From Treponema sp. (GTDB taxonomy: Bacteria; Spirochaetota; Spirochaetia; Treponematales; Treponemataceae), in contig JAFUFU010000025.1 of NCBI GenBank assembly GCA_017469785.1, forward strand, positions 1-64,000: 64,000 nucleotides of DNA, written 5' to 3'. This document shows positions 8,001 to 16,509 of this stretch, piece by piece (within the stretch, counting starts at the first letter, position 1; each line of letters opens with the position of its first letter). The position numbers were made by a program, and so were the translations under genes. The notes under the pieces were generated by a model. The model had not been told where the DNA came from and did not search any database. It saw only the letters and a program-made list of their open reading frames with translations.

Positions 8001-9091
8001 AGATGTTTTCTTTTCTTATTCCTGCAATAGCGACCTTGCTTCCTCAGAATGCTGATTATTTTGAAAGAGTTGAGCCTGCTCAAAATAATGATAAAGATGA
8101 TGAATCCGTCGTTCAAGATAATTCTATCGAACATCATGCGATTTTGCGAAAATTTCAGGATTCTTACCGTTTTTTACGATTTGCAAAACATAGTTCTCAT
8201 CGGTCACACAGTTCGCATCGTTCACATTCATCTCATTCTAGTGGAACAATAAATAAACACTATTCTCATACATCTCATACGAGCGGAACATCAAGTGGAG
8301 GCTATGGTGATTCTTATAGCAATTCAAGTACAGGAAGTTCTTCTGCATCGTCTAGTAAAACATCACAAAGTTCTGAGGTTGAAAAGAAGATTACACTTTC
8401 AAGTGGAAATCCAACTGATGCATCTGTAAATCTTTTATGGGCTTTTTCTGGATTTTCTTCAACTTCAGATGCGGAAATTGAAATTTACCAAAATGGGAAA
8501 ATTATAAAATCGTTTTATAACACAAAGACAACGAGTTTAATTGCAAAAAATTTAAAATATTCAACATCATACAATTTCTATGTTGTGGTAAAAGAATCTG
8601 GAAAAACTTATACATCTAATATAGTTACTGTAAGAACGCTATCTGATCCATATTCTTATGATCGAAATGAAATTGGCATAAATCTGAGTGAACTGGAGAA
8701 AAACTCTGCTATATTAGTTTCCTCTATTGAAAATACTGTAGAACTATCAAAGACTACTCAGATTCTCATAGTAGATTTTTATTCAGATGAAAGCATCAAC
8801 TCAAAGGGACGAGAAGTAGCGAATTCTTTGACAACAGCTTTTAGAAATAGCAACAAATGTACAATAGTATCTCTTCCTTCCAATGATAAAGAAACAATGA
8901 AAAAATCAGGTGGAATAAAAGATTATAAACAAGCTTGCAGTTATGGAAAACAGTTTTCTGCAAATTATGTTTGCTATGGAACCATAGAAAAAATCAGTCA
9001 AGAAAAGAAATACAAGGTAAATCTTAAAATGATTGACGTCAAAGAAGAAAATATTGTTACTGTAAAAGAAATGTATGTTTCATCGAAATGA
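7997..9091 (+). CDS. HXS-repeat protein with FN3 and CsgG-like C-terminal domains (putative HXS substrate 1)
   Basis: A 364-aa protein. The N-terminus is hydrophobic, probably a signal. Residues 46-64 read HHAILRKF..DSYRFLRFAK and are followed by His-Xaa-Ser repeats (SSHRSHSSHRSHSSHSS, to about residue 82) and a Ser/Gly/His-rich linker to 125. Residues about 130-215 are fibronectin-III-like, and about 235-364 resemble a CsgG-type domain (ILIVDFYSDESIN, NYVCYGTIEKI). The HXS repeats are the hallmark of HxsA-type substrates of HxsB/HxsC radical-SAM enzymes, encoded 2 kb downstream. It shares its pre-repeat segment with the 119-aa protein at 9932. It overlaps both neighbours at ATGA, so it is part of one operon. 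Confidence 0.75.
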   Translation: MKMFSFLIPAIATLLPQNADYFERVEPAQNNDKDDESVVQDNSIEHHAILRKFQDSYRFLRFAKHSSHRSHSSHRSHSSHSSGTINKHYSHTSHTSGTSSGGYGDSYSNSSTGSSSASSSKTSQSSEVEKKITLSSGNPTDASVNLLWAFSGFSSTSDAEIEIYQNGKIIKSFYNTKTTSLIAKNLKYSTSYNFYVVVKESGKTYTSNIVTVRTLSDPYSYDRNEIGINLSELEKNSAILVSSIENTVELSKTTQILIVDFYSDESINSKGREVANSLTTAFRNSNKCTIVSLPSNDKETMKKSGGIKDYKQACSYGKQFSANYVCYGTIEKISQEKKYKVNLKMIDVKEENIVTVKEMYVSSK

Positions 9092-9099
9092 GGTTTACT

Positions 9100-9906
9100 A
9101 TGAAAGGTGTACAAATAAAGGAAAGAATTTTTGAAATAATAGAGAAAGGCAAAGATGGAGATATAGCTAGTAAAATTTTTGATGACTTTATAATCGGATT
9201 AATCTGCATAAATGTCTTTAGTATTTTTCTTGAAACTTTTTCTATTGAAAAAGAAGTATCTGCTGTATTTAAATGGATTGAAATAATTTCCGTCATCATT
9301 TTTACGATTGAATATTTACTTCGCCTTTGGACCGCACCATTATTGTTTCCAGAAAAATCAAAATTAATAGCAACCATAAAATATATTTTTTCTTTTATGG
9401 CATTAATAGACTTATTTGCGATTTTACCGTTTTATTTTCCATTTTTTATAAAAATTGACTTGAGAATTCTTCGTGCACTCAGACTTATTCGTTTGTTTCG
9501 GTTGTTTAAGATGAACAGATATACAAAAGCAATGGCGAATGTTTTTGATGTTTTAAGAAATAAATCAAGGGAATTAATTTCTTCAATTTTTGTCGTATTC
9601 ATTCTTATGCTTATTTCTTCGGTTTTTATGTATACGATTGAATCGCCTGTTCAGCCGGAAGTATTTAAAAATGGTTTTTCTGGAATTTGGTGGGCTGTCG
9701 CTACTTTTACGACGGTTGGATATGGGGATATTTATCCGGTCACAACAGCCGGAAAAATTATCAGCATGATTATGGCTATTCTCGGCATAGCATTGGTTGC
9801 AGTTCCTACTGGTATTATTTCTTCTGGTTTTATTGAATTAAATACAAAAGAAAAAGATGATGCTGAAAAACATTATTGTCCATACTGTGGGAGAAAATTG
9901 GATTAG
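9100..9906 (+). CDS. voltage-gated-type potassium channel
   Basis: A 268-aa, six-helix channel. S1 is near residue 25, S4 is the arginine ladder LRILRALRLIRLFRLFK, and the pore loop contains TTVGYGDIYPVT, whose GYGD filter is K+-selective. The tail ends in a CPYCGRKLD half zinc ribbon. GAGG at 9090-9093 favours ATG 9100; an in-frame ATG at 9088 overlaps the previous stop. A K+ channel inside a peptide-maturation operon is unusual: it may share only the transcript, or act with the exported HXS proteins on membrane state. Length and topology are normal for the family. Confidence 0.9.
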   Translation: MKGVQIKERIFEIIEKGKDGDIASKIFDDFIIGLICINVFSIFLETFSIEKEVSAVFKWIEIISVIIFTIEYLLRLWTAPLLFPEKSKLIATIKYIFSFMALIDLFAILPFYFPFFIKIDLRILRALRLIRLFRLFKMNRYTKAMANVFDVLRNKSRELISSIFVVFILMLISSVFMYTIESPVQPEVFKNGFSGIWWAVATFTTVGYGDIYPVTTAGKIISMIMAILGIALVAVPTGIISSGFIELNTKEKDDAEKHYCPYCGRKLD

Positions 9907-9931
9907 TTAAATATAAGGGAGAATAAAAATT

Positions 9932-10291
9932 ATGAAATTTCCAAAATTATTAATTCCTTTTTTTGCAGTAGTTATTCCTACTGTTCGGTTTGCTTCTGAT
10001 TCTGTAAATAATGAAAACTGGCAAAGTTCACCTTCACTTGATGACGAAGAGATAACATCTGATGAATCAGGACATCACAATTCCATATTGCGACGTTTTT
10101 TTGATTCAGAGCGATTTTTGCGTTTTGCAAAACATTCTTCGCATCGTTCTCACAGTTCTCATAGCTCTCATAAAAGCGGAAGTCATAGTTCGCATTACAG
10201 TGGTTCCGATTGCAATGGATGTGCATTTGCAGATGAAGAAGAAAACGAAAAGCTTACGAGTTCTGTTTCTGCTATATTTGCAAGAAGGTAA
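9932..10291 (+). CDS. hxsA: HXS-repeat peptide precursor (putative HXS substrate 2)
   Basis: A 119-aa protein with a signal-like N-terminus, an acidic stretch (DDEEITSDES), then residues 48-67 HHNSILRRF..SERFLRFAK, closely matching the segment before the repeats in the protein at 7997. After it come His-Xaa-Ser repeats (SSHRSHSSHSSHKSGSHSSHYSG) and a DCNGC motif. It is short and simple, as expected of a substrate for HxsB/HxsC. AGGGAG (about 9916-9921) is a good ribosome site. It lies between the K+ channel and an Lgt-like gene in the same operon. The hxsA symbol is by role; sequence identity to the named family was not tested. Confidence 0.75.
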   Translation: MKFPKLLIPFFAVVIPTVRFASDSVNNENWQSSPSLDDEEITSDESGHHNSILRRFFDSERFLRFAKHSSHRSHSSHSSHKSGSHSSHYSGSDCNGCAFADEEENEKLTSSVSAIFARR

Positions 10292-10299
10292 TATAGCAA

Positions 10300-11046
10300 A
10301 TGTTCCCAGAAATCAGCTTTTTAAACCTAACTGTTCCCATTTATCCGATTTGTGTCGCAACAGGATTTTTTGTCGGAACACTGATTTTGTCTTATTTCGC
10401 AAAAAAGTATGATTTTCCTGAAAAACTTGTTTTTCCGTTGATGTGCTTTACGGAATCAGGTGTCATAATTGGCGGAAAAATTTTGTTCTTGCTTATTAAT
10501 TTCTCAATTTTGCCAAAATATTATTCCAAGTTCGGATTTTTACGACTTTTTACAAGAACAGGCTTCGTTTTTTACGGTGGATTATTCGGTGCTATTGTTT
10601 CAATTTTACTATTTTCAAAAATCTATAACTTTCCCTTTTCTGATTCTCTTTCTGCAGTTTGTTTCGTAACACCATTAGTTCATTTTTTCGGAAGGCTTGG
10701 TTGTTTTTTTTCTGGGTGTTGCTACGGAATTAAATATGCTGGATTTTGTTCTGTCTATATTCATGGTTCAAACAGGTTTCCTGTGCAATTATTTGAAGCT
10801 ATTTTGAACCTGCTGTTATTTCTTGTATTGCAAATAATTCTAAGGAAGAATAAATCTGTTATTTTCCCATACTTTCTAGGATACGGAATAATACGATTGG
10901 TATGCGAGTCTTTGCGAGGTGATGAATCTCGAGGTTTTATAGGACCATTATCTGTTTCTGCGTGGATAAGCATAATGTTTATTGTGATGTCATTTTGTGT
11001 CATATTGATCCGTTCAAAAAATCTATTGGAGAAGAATAGAAAATGA
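10300..11046 (+). CDS. Lgt-like membrane protein
   Basis: A 248-aa polytopic membrane protein. It carries family marks of prolipoprotein diacylglyceryl transferase (FYGGLFGAI, HFFGRLGCFFSGCCYG, RFPVQLFEA, IRLVCESLRGDE), but is shorter and Cys-richer than the true Lgt encoded at 59881, which has GRIGNFMNGELYG. Distant Lgt-family members with GCCYG occur beside various maturation genes and their substrate is unknown to me. Here it lies between an HXS peptide and hxsB (4-nt overlap). Lipid attachment or export of the HXS peptide is a reasonable guess, not more. Confidence 0.75.
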   Translation: MFPEISFLNLTVPIYPICVATGFFVGTLILSYFAKKYDFPEKLVFPLMCFTESGVIIGGKILFLLINFSILPKYYSKFGFLRLFTRTGFVFYGGLFGAIVSILLFSKIYNFPFSDSLSAVCFVTPLVHFFGRLGCFFSGCCYGIKYAGFCSVYIHGSNRFPVQLFEAILNLLLFLVLQIILRKNKSVIFPYFLGYGIIRLVCESLRGDESRGFIGPLSVSAWISIMFIVMSFCVILIRSKNLLEKNRK

Positions 11047-12449
11047 GTTTACATCAAACACAATATTTCTCCGAGAAATTTTCAGATACAGTTCTTCTCA
11101 CAAATTCTGCTGGAGAACATGTTTTTCTTTCGCCAGAAGAATTTACTGTTTTTCAAGAAAATCTAGAAAAACTTTCTGATAAAACAAAATTTCTCCTAAA
11201 ATCCCGCTTTTTCCTTTATGAAGAGGATAATGAGAAAGAAGTCAAAAGCATTTATGATATAAAATATCGCACAAAACATTCTTACCTCGAAAATGAAAGT
11301 TTACTTCTGATGGTTGTGCCGACTATTTCTTGTAATTGCAGCTGTGTTTATTGTCAGGTGAACAGTCGTAAAAATAATGCGGAAGAAAACGATATGTCTT
11401 TGAAAACTGTTCTTGCTTTCTGTGATTTTGTTTTTGCGCTTCCTCATAAAAATATAAAGATTGAGTTTCAGGGTGGAGAGCCGTCACTTAGATTTGATAT
11501 GATTGAGTTTATTGTCCGCCGGGTACGGCACTTAAATCGAAAATATCATAAAAACATTGAATATGTAATTTGTACGAACCTTCTGAATCTTACGTCTCAT
11601 GAACTGAAAATCTTGCGAAAGTTTAAGATTGCTATTTCTACTTCCCTCGATGGAGCGAAATCTGCACATGAAAGGAACCGCCCTTCGACACATGTTGCCT
11701 CTACTTATGACTCTCTGATAAAGAATGTGGAACTTGCACGGAAGAATAAAATCTATCCGTCGGCACTTGTCACAATCACTGCATTGAATCTGCCGAGAAT
11801 GGCAGAAATCATAGATACTTACATTGAGAATCATTTTGAGTCGATTTTTATTCGTCCGTTGAACAATTATGGCTGCGCGTTCAAAAATCAAAGCGTCTAC
11901 TACAAACTTGAAGATTATATTTCCGCTTACAAAAATGCGATTTTATATCTTATTGATCGAAATCTGAATGATGGAATAAATCTTCGTGAAGAAATGTTTT
12001 CTATTATTTTACGAAAGATTTTTTCACCTTTTAATGACGGCTTCGTTGATATGCAGAATCCATGTGCGCTTGGTCAGATGTGCATGATTGTAAAGCAGAA
12101 TGGCGATGTTTATCCTTCTGATGAATCCAGAATGATTTCTGAAATGGGAAACGAGCATTGGAAAATGGGTAATGTGAATGACAGAAATTGCCTTGCTACG
12201 ATGCATGTAAAGAGAGCTGAAATTTTAGAAAAAGGAAGACTTGAAAACTATGAAGAATGTAAGAATTGTGTTTACAGTCCTTTCTGCTATGCCGACCCGA
12301 TAAAAAAATGGTATATTCAGAATATTGCCGGTGAAGAATATGAATCTTATTGTGGAATCAGAAAAGAATTGTTCCAGTTCGTTTTTGAGCAGATAAAAAG
12401 TACGGACGAGCGAAAATTATCGTTATTCAGGAGATGGGCGAATGCGTGA
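11043..12449 (+). CDS. hxsB: His-Xaa-Ser system radical SAM maturase HxsB
   Basis: A 468-aa radical-SAM/SPASM enzyme. The SAM-binding 4Fe-4S motif is CNCSCVYC (CxxxCxxC) near residue 97, followed by FQGGEPSLR. C-terminal auxiliary-cluster cysteines are CALGQMC, CKNCVYSPFC and YCG. Order, spacing and the adjacent HXS-repeat proteins fit HxsB, which with HxsC is thought to modify HXS-repeat substrates; the chemistry is not known to me. It starts inside the end of the Lgt-like gene (ATGA) and overlaps hxsC by 8 nt. HxsD, the usual small fourth component, is not seen in this window. Confidence 0.85.
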   Translation: MSLHQTQYFSEKFSDTVLLTNSAGEHVFLSPEEFTVFQENLEKLSDKTKFLLKSRFFLYEEDNEKEVKSIYDIKYRTKHSYLENESLLLMVVPTISCNCSCVYCQVNSRKNNAEENDMSLKTVLAFCDFVFALPHKNIKIEFQGGEPSLRFDMIEFIVRRVRHLNRKYHKNIEYVICTNLLNLTSHELKILRKFKIAISTSLDGAKSAHERNRPSTHVASTYDSLIKNVELARKNKIYPSALVTITALNLPRMAEIIDTYIENHFESIFIRPLNNYGCAFKNQSVYYKLEDYISAYKNAILYLIDRNLNDGINLREEMFSIILRKIFSPFNDGFVDMQNPCALGQMCMIVKQNGDVYPSDESRMISEMGNEHWKMGNVNDRNCLATMHVKRAEILEKGRLENYEECKNCVYSPFCYADPIKKWYIQNIAGEEYESYCGIRKELFQFVFEQIKSTDERKLSLFRRWANA

Positions 12450-13440
12450 TAAATCATTTATTCTCATTCCGACTAAGAAAAAATATAAGAAGATTGATTT
12501 ACAAACTGGAATCGTAGAGTTTTTTTCTCAGTCAAAAGATGACACTAAAAAAATCCACGATATTATGATTCTTGAAAACGATGAAAAGCATCTGCTTTTC
12601 AGAATAGAAAATCGCGAATTGACTTTTTTTGTCACTTCAAAATGTAATCATCATTGTATAATGTGCCCGCAAAAACTTGATATTGATTCTCAAGACAACG
12701 ATTTGATTTTACAACGAGTGATTGAAAATCTTTATTACGATGACCTTGACGGAATTTGCTTTACGGGCGGTGAGCCTATGCTAAAAATGCAATTCATTGA
12801 ACAGGTTTTGCAGAAAGCACCAGAACGAGTATTTATTACGATTCTGACCAACGGCTCCATATTACCGAGTGAGCTGATTTTGCGGTCGGATCGGGTAAAG
12901 CTTTGCATTCCTCTTTATGCTCCTTATGATGAACTTCACAATAAAATGACAGGCTCAAAATCTTTTTACAATGTTGTTGAAAATCTGATAAAAATTTCTC
13001 AATATGAGACTCTAATCGAACTGAGATTTGTGCTTACAGCTTTAAACTGGCGGAGTCTTGAAGAATACGCACGTTTTGTTTGGAGAAATCTTCCGTTTGT
13101 ACAGGATGTCGCATTTATGGGAATGGAGCTTACAGCGGAGGCTCATAAAAATAAAAGTGAACTTTGGGTAAATCCTCGGGACTATGCTTCTGAATTACAA
13201 AAAACTGTGAAATATCTTGATTCTTTCGATGTTACAGCATGGATATACAATTTGCCGTACTGTTTATTTGAAGAGAATTATCAAAAATTCTTGGTGAAAT
13301 CAATTTCCCAATGGAAAATTCAATATCTGCCTGCCTGTAGCAATTGCAAAATGAAAACTGATTGTGGCGGAATGTTTTTTTCAGATGTGGAAGAATTTGA
13401 AAAGATTTTAGAATTGAATAAAAATAGATTTCTTTTCTGA
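12442..13440 (+). CDS. hxsC: His-Xaa-Ser system radical SAM maturase HxsC
   Basis: A 332-aa radical-SAM protein with CNHHCIMC (CxxxCxxC, about residue 69), CFTGGEPML and ITILTNGS, as in HxsC. Near the C-terminus CSNCKMKTDC suggests extra cluster ligands. It is the last gene of the HXS operon and overlaps hxsB. The end in ...KNRFLF is plausible and no truncation is evident. HxsB and HxsC occurring as a pair strengthens both calls. Confidence 0.85.
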   Translation: MRDKSFILIPTKKKYKKIDLQTGIVEFFSQSKDDTKKIHDIMILENDEKHLLFRIENRELTFFVTSKCNHHCIMCPQKLDIDSQDNDLILQRVIENLYYDDLDGICFTGGEPMLKMQFIEQVLQKAPERVFITILTNGSILPSELILRSDRVKLCIPLYAPYDELHNKMTGSKSFYNVVENLIKISQYETLIELRFVLTALNWRSLEEYARFVWRNLPFVQDVAFMGMELTAEAHKNKSELWVNPRDYASELQKTVKYLDSFDVTAWIYNLPYCLFEENYQKFLVKSISQWKIQYLPACSNCKMKTDCGGMFFSDVEEFEKILELNKNRFLF

Positions 13441-13525
13441 GTAATGAGGCGAGTTTTGCAGGCAAGGACAAGGCGTATCTTCTTTTCAGCGTTACTTGCC
13501 CCTGTATGGTATTCTCATTTGAAAA

Positions 13526-14200
13526 TTAAGCCAGTACAGGTAGTTTTTGATCAATGTTTTTGATTTCTTCCCCTGTTCCCAAATCAATTTTCTTTTTAGA
13601 AATAACCTTCCAAGAAATTTGATTTTTAGAATAATCATAATCGCTTTCTGGGAAAAAAGAATTACAGATGTACTTCCCATCGTCTTCAAGTTTTATAAAA
13701 GTAAAAATTGTTCTCTCAAAATTTGCATTTTTAAGCAAAAAGTCTGCGTTGATTCGGGAAAAAATCGCCTCATTCCGATTATATTTGAAAACTGTCTCGT
13801 CGCTGTCTAACAGTTCTTCTAGCTTCGAAAGATAAAAAACACGGTCTTTTATTTTTGGATAGTTATCTGATTTTTGAATTCGTTCGGCAAAAAACTCATC
13901 TTCCAGAATCTTGTCAAAAATTTTTGCCCTGTCGCTTCGTAATTCCGGGCGGTCTTTTAAGTAATGCAATCCAGCGAGATGATGAAAATCTTTCTTTTGA
14001 AAATGCAGGCTGATTTTTATCAGAGTTTTCTTTTTGGCGAGGCAAAACACATATTCAAAATGTAGAAGATTATTAAAGGCTCGGCATGCATTTTGAATAT
14101 CTGTCACAGTCACCTCTACAAAAAAATCCTGCCCGAATGAGCAGGATAAAAGACAGACATTTTCTTTCGGTTTCCCTATCCGACTTGTGGTAAATGTCAA
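13526..14200 (-). CDS. PBECR4-like nuclease-domain protein
   Basis: A 224-aa cytoplasmic protein. The segment FHHLAGLHYLKDRPE, followed by IFDKIL and SRINADFLL, resembles the PBECR4 family (phage barnase-EndoU-colicin-RelE-like nuclease 4), in which the FHHL.GL motif is diagnostic. These domains are found in phages and mobile elements and are thought to act on RNA. It stands alone, convergent with hxsC, between the HXS operon and PFOR copy 2. The start (TTG at 14198-14200) is uncertain: AGGAG lies about 14 nt upstream and there is no nearby ATG in frame. No antitoxin-like neighbour is visible. Confidence 0.6.
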   Translation of the reverse strand: MTFTTSRIGKPKENVCLLSCSFGQDFFVEVTVTDIQNACRAFNNLLHFEYVFCLAKKKTLIKISLHFQKKDFHHLAGLHYLKDRPELRSDRAKIFDKILEDEFFAERIQKSDNYPKIKDRVFYLSKLEELLDSDETVFKYNRNEAIFSRINADFLLKNANFERTIFTFIKLEDDGKYICNSFFPESDYDYSKNQISWKVISKKKIDLGTGEEIKNIDQKLPVLA

Positions 14201-14350
14201 ACCCTTGTAAAGCTCCTAAGACACTGCTTGTCGGCACAACGCCTTATTCATCGCTCACGCAAGCAATCATTGTTGCTTACGATTTCAATATAATGTGAAA
14301 CTGGCGAAAAGTCAAATATTTTGGGCTGAAATTAAATTCTGTTTTAGCCG

Positions 14351-14483
14351 AGCGTTAAGGATTGTAGCACCGCCGAAGGCGTACCGCTTGCGGTATGGAG
14401 CGAAAGCGGAAGTGCGGAAAGCCTGACCCGAAGCGAAGCGTAGGGGAACGCCCTTGATTTTCGGCGTTACTTGAACGCCCTTT
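14351..14483 (+). repeat. left element of PFOR-fragment cassette, copy 2
   Basis: AGCGTTAAGGATTGTAG opens the element as in copy 1, but the hairpins inside differ: CGCC-GAA-GGCG (14371-14381), TACCGC-TT-GCGGTA (14382-14395) and GCGAAAGC. The block GCGGAAAGCCTGACCCG...GGGGAACGCCCTT is kept, followed by a second short AACGCCCTTT. The preceding 150 nt (14201-14350) hold only AT-rich sequence and a possible weak hairpin. Confidence 0.8.
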
Positions 14484-15153
14484 ATGGTATTCGATATAGA
14501 GATGTACGCTAGGAAGCTTGCTTCCAGAAATACAGGTGGACAGGCATCAAAGGCTTCTAACATCGGTGAAGTATGTCAGTTCGCTGCTGCTGGTAAAGAG
14601 ATGGGCAAAAAATCCCTCTCTGAAATCGCTATGAGCTACGGCTATGTCTATGTCGGACAGATTGCCCTCGGTGCAAATCCTGCACAGGCTCTTTTAGCAA
14701 CCGTAGGTTGCGACACATCCAGGAAGCAGAGGCTTACAACGGTCCGTCACTCATCATCGGATACGCTCCCTGAGAGCTCCACGGTGTTAAGGGCGGTATG
14801 AACCACTGTCAGGACGAAATGAAGGCAGCCGTAAAGGCCGGTTACTTAGGGAGCGACCGCCTGTGGCGGGCAAAACCTGTGAGACAGGTTTTGAGCGATT
14901 CTCCGAGCAGCTATGCTGCGAAGGGAACCTCTTCAGCTTCAACCCGGCCCTCAAGGCAGAAGGCAAGAATCCGTTCACCCTCACTTCAAAAGAAGGCGAC
15001 GGAACTTACCAGGCATTCCTCAACAACGAGACACGATACTCAGCTCTTACACGCAAGTTCCCAGAGCGAGCTAAGGTTCTCTTCGACCGCAACGAACAGG
15101 CTGCTAAGGACAGATTCGTTCACTTGCAGAAGCTGGTGGAGTTGTATAAGTAA
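14484..15153 (+). pseudogene. C-terminal fragment of PFOR, copy 2, interrupted
   Basis: It begins and ends at the same codons as copy 1 and keeps the ARKLASR insert. Two further changes break the frame. About 14692-14714 replaces the KVI codons with a stretch holding the hairpin GCAACC-GTA-GGTTGC (14697-14711). A 77-bp three-hairpin element (14847-14923) lies between the codons for Tyr and Asn of GYWNL. Outside these it is very close to copy 1, so the damage is recent. It is not a functional enzyme. Confidence 0.92.
14847..14923 (+). repeat. three-hairpin element E1
   Basis: Begins TAGGGAGCGA. Hairpins: CCGCC-TGT-GGCGG; AAAACCTGT-GAG-ACAGGTTTT; linker GAGCGATTCTCCGA; GCAGC-TAT-GCTGC. Comparison with PFOR copy 1 defines both ends exactly, and no target-site duplication is seen. 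Related elements are at 27951, 41164, 41394, 41477 and 56055. Confidence 0.9.
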
Positions 15154-15198
15154 GATGTTTGTCATTGGGCGAAATGCCCGATGATGACTGGTAAAGTG

Positions 15199-15241
15199 AA
15201 CGCCCCTTGTAAGGAGATTTCCTTGCTGGGGGCGTTTTTTT
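15199..15241 (+). terminator. terminator carried with PFOR fragment, copy 2
   Basis: AACGCCCC...GGGGGCGTT followed by T6 with an inner AAGGA/TCCTT stem, the same design as at 3774. Confidence 0.85.
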
Positions 15242-15285
15242 GTTGATTACGAAATCCAGATATAACCAAAAATAATTTTTTCTTT

Positions 15286-15320
15286 AGTGTCGTTCTATGA
15301 CACTCTCCGTGTGATATAAT
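15286..15320 (+). promoter_or_regulatory. operator dyad and -10 box of cassette 1
   Basis: AGTGTCgttctatGACACT (15286-15304) is a perfect 6-bp dyad. TATAAT follows at 15315-15320, so the dyad centre lies at the -35 position and no good -35 hexamer exists. This suggests dependence on, or blocking by, a dyad-binding protein. Related dyads lie at 28807-28825 and 31213-31231, the latter next to the WYL regulator gene. The -10 box overlaps the ATG at 15319, so translation must start later. Confidence 0.7.
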
Positions 15321-15348
15321 GAATCAACTTACACAAGCGGATGTGTCT

Positions 15349-15639
15349 ATGCTCATATTTCTTGTTCTGATTGTGATTGTCGTTCTCGTATGCATTGGTT
15401 CTGGCAGAGGCGATTCGTCTTATGCTCACAAGTATCATTCATCTGATTATGGAAACGAAAATAATTCGCTTGGGTATGCTTATCTTGACGATGGACTCGA
15501 TAAGGCGGGCATGGAGCTTCTTATGGAAGACGATGACATCCGTGAAGAATTCCGTGATGAAGTTGAATATGACTTTTATGATGAAGTCGATGAGACTATC
15601 TACGATGACGATATTCGGGATGAATTCTGGGAATTTTAG
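15349..15639 (+). CDS. small acidic membrane protein, cassette 1
   Basis: A 96-aa protein starting at ATG 15349, because the upstream ATG at 15319 lies within the -10 box. One hydrophobic helix (residues about 1-17, LIFLVLIVIVVLVCIG) is followed by a Ser/His/Tyr segment and a strongly acidic tail (EDDDIREEF, DEVEYDFYDEVDE) predicted to be on one face of the membrane. A paralogue with the same plan is at 28918 and a truncated one at 31232. The gene is 8 nt before the ATP-grasp gene. Function unknown; the acidic tail could be a protein ligand or a modification target. Confidence 0.65.
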   Translation: MLIFLVLIVIVVLVCIGSGRGDSSYAHKYHSSDYGNENNSLGYAYLDDGLDKAGMELLMEDDDIREEFRDEVEYDFYDEVDETIYDDDIRDEFWEF

Positions 15640-15647
15640 GAGGACTT

Positions 15648-16508
15648 ATGATACAAGCAATTATTTTTCCATGTAATATTTTCTCATTACAAGAAGTGGA
15701 CTTTGATTTTCAAAACGAGTATACAGCTGCTATTGAAGTCGACGGATTTGAAATCTACTTCTATGACTACGAGCAGTTTGTTCGTGATGGTATTTTGCGC
15801 TTAAATCGGAGACCGGAAGAAAAAATTTCGGCAGTACTTCGTGGCTGGATGCTGAATGCAGAACTTTACGAACGTTTTTATAATTTTCTCTTAGAGCGGA
15901 ACATTAATCTGATTACGAATCCAGAGCAATACCGCATGATGCATCTTTTTCCGAATGTTTATCCCCTGATTGAACAAGATACTCCCGGAATACTTGTTTA
16001 TCCAGAATGTGAAAACAACTCAAAAATCAGTCTTAGTGAGATAAAGACAAAGTTCAATCGTTTTATGATTAAAGATTTCGTGAAGTCAGAGAAAGGAACA
16101 GATTTTCCGAAATTCTTTGACTCATCAATTTCTGAAGAAGATTTTTCATATTGGCTTAAAGTATTTCGTGAATACCGTGGAAAGCTTTTTACAGGTGGAT
16201 TTTGTATCAAAGAATTCGTGGATTTGAGAAAATACGGCGAACGTACTAACGAATGGCGTGTATTCTATCTGAATGGAAATATAATTTCTGTCAGCAAGAA
16301 TTCCGGTCAGCCAGACTTTGCCTCGGAAGTTCCAAAATCTCTGATTGAAAAATACAAAAATCTTCCAAGCCCTTTCTATACAGTAGACTATGCAGAACTA
16401 TCCGACAGCAACTGGAAAATTCTTGAAGCTGGCGATGGGCAGGTGAGCGGACTTTCGGATAGGCAGGATGCAATGGCTTTTTTCAGGACGATACAGGTGG
16501 GAGCGTGA
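15648..16508 (+). CDS. ATP-grasp protein of the R2K clade (DUF4343-like)
   Basis: A 286-aa cytoplasmic enzyme. The C-terminal half has ATP-grasp features: FMIKDFVKSEKG (lysine strand), CIKEFVDLRKYG, NEWRVFYLNGNIISVSKNSG and WKILEAGDGQVSGLS with the Glu-Asp metal-ligand pair. These match the R2K clade, whose RAGNYA domain has conserved lysines and which includes eukaryotic CDC123. That clade has been predicted to ligate peptides to proteins and, in bacteria, to take part in phage-host conflict. AGGAGG about 8 nt upstream supports the start. It overlaps no neighbour but ends 1 nt before the 59-aa gene. The second cassette lacks this gene. Confidence 0.75.
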   Translation: MIQAIIFPCNIFSLQEVDFDFQNEYTAAIEVDGFEIYFYDYEQFVRDGILRLNRRPEEKISAVLRGWMLNAELYERFYNFLLERNINLITNPEQYRMMHLFPNVYPLIEQDTPGILVYPECENNSKISLSEIKTKFNRFMIKDFVKSEKGTDFPKFFDSSISEEDFSYWLKVFREYRGKLFTGGFCIKEFVDLRKYGERTNEWRVFYLNGNIISVSKNSGQPDFASEVPKSLIEKYKNLPSPFYTVDYAELSDSNWKILEAGDGQVSGLSDRQDAMAFFRTIQVGA

Positions 16509-16509
16509 T

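Noticed and set aside
13441..13525. hxsD gene after hxsC
   Set aside because: Only 85 bp before the convergent PBECR4-like gene, with no suitable open frame.
14847..14923. IS element with transposase
   Set aside because: The element is only 77 bp; no transposase, integrase or recombinase gene was seen anywhere in the 64 kb.
14798..15184. Separate gene inside PFOR copy 2
   Set aside because: It is the PFOR fragment read in the wrong phase after the 77-bp insertion.
15319..15348. Upstream start of the acidic protein at ATG 15319
   Set aside because: This ATG overlaps the TATAAT box; the transcript would begin after it.
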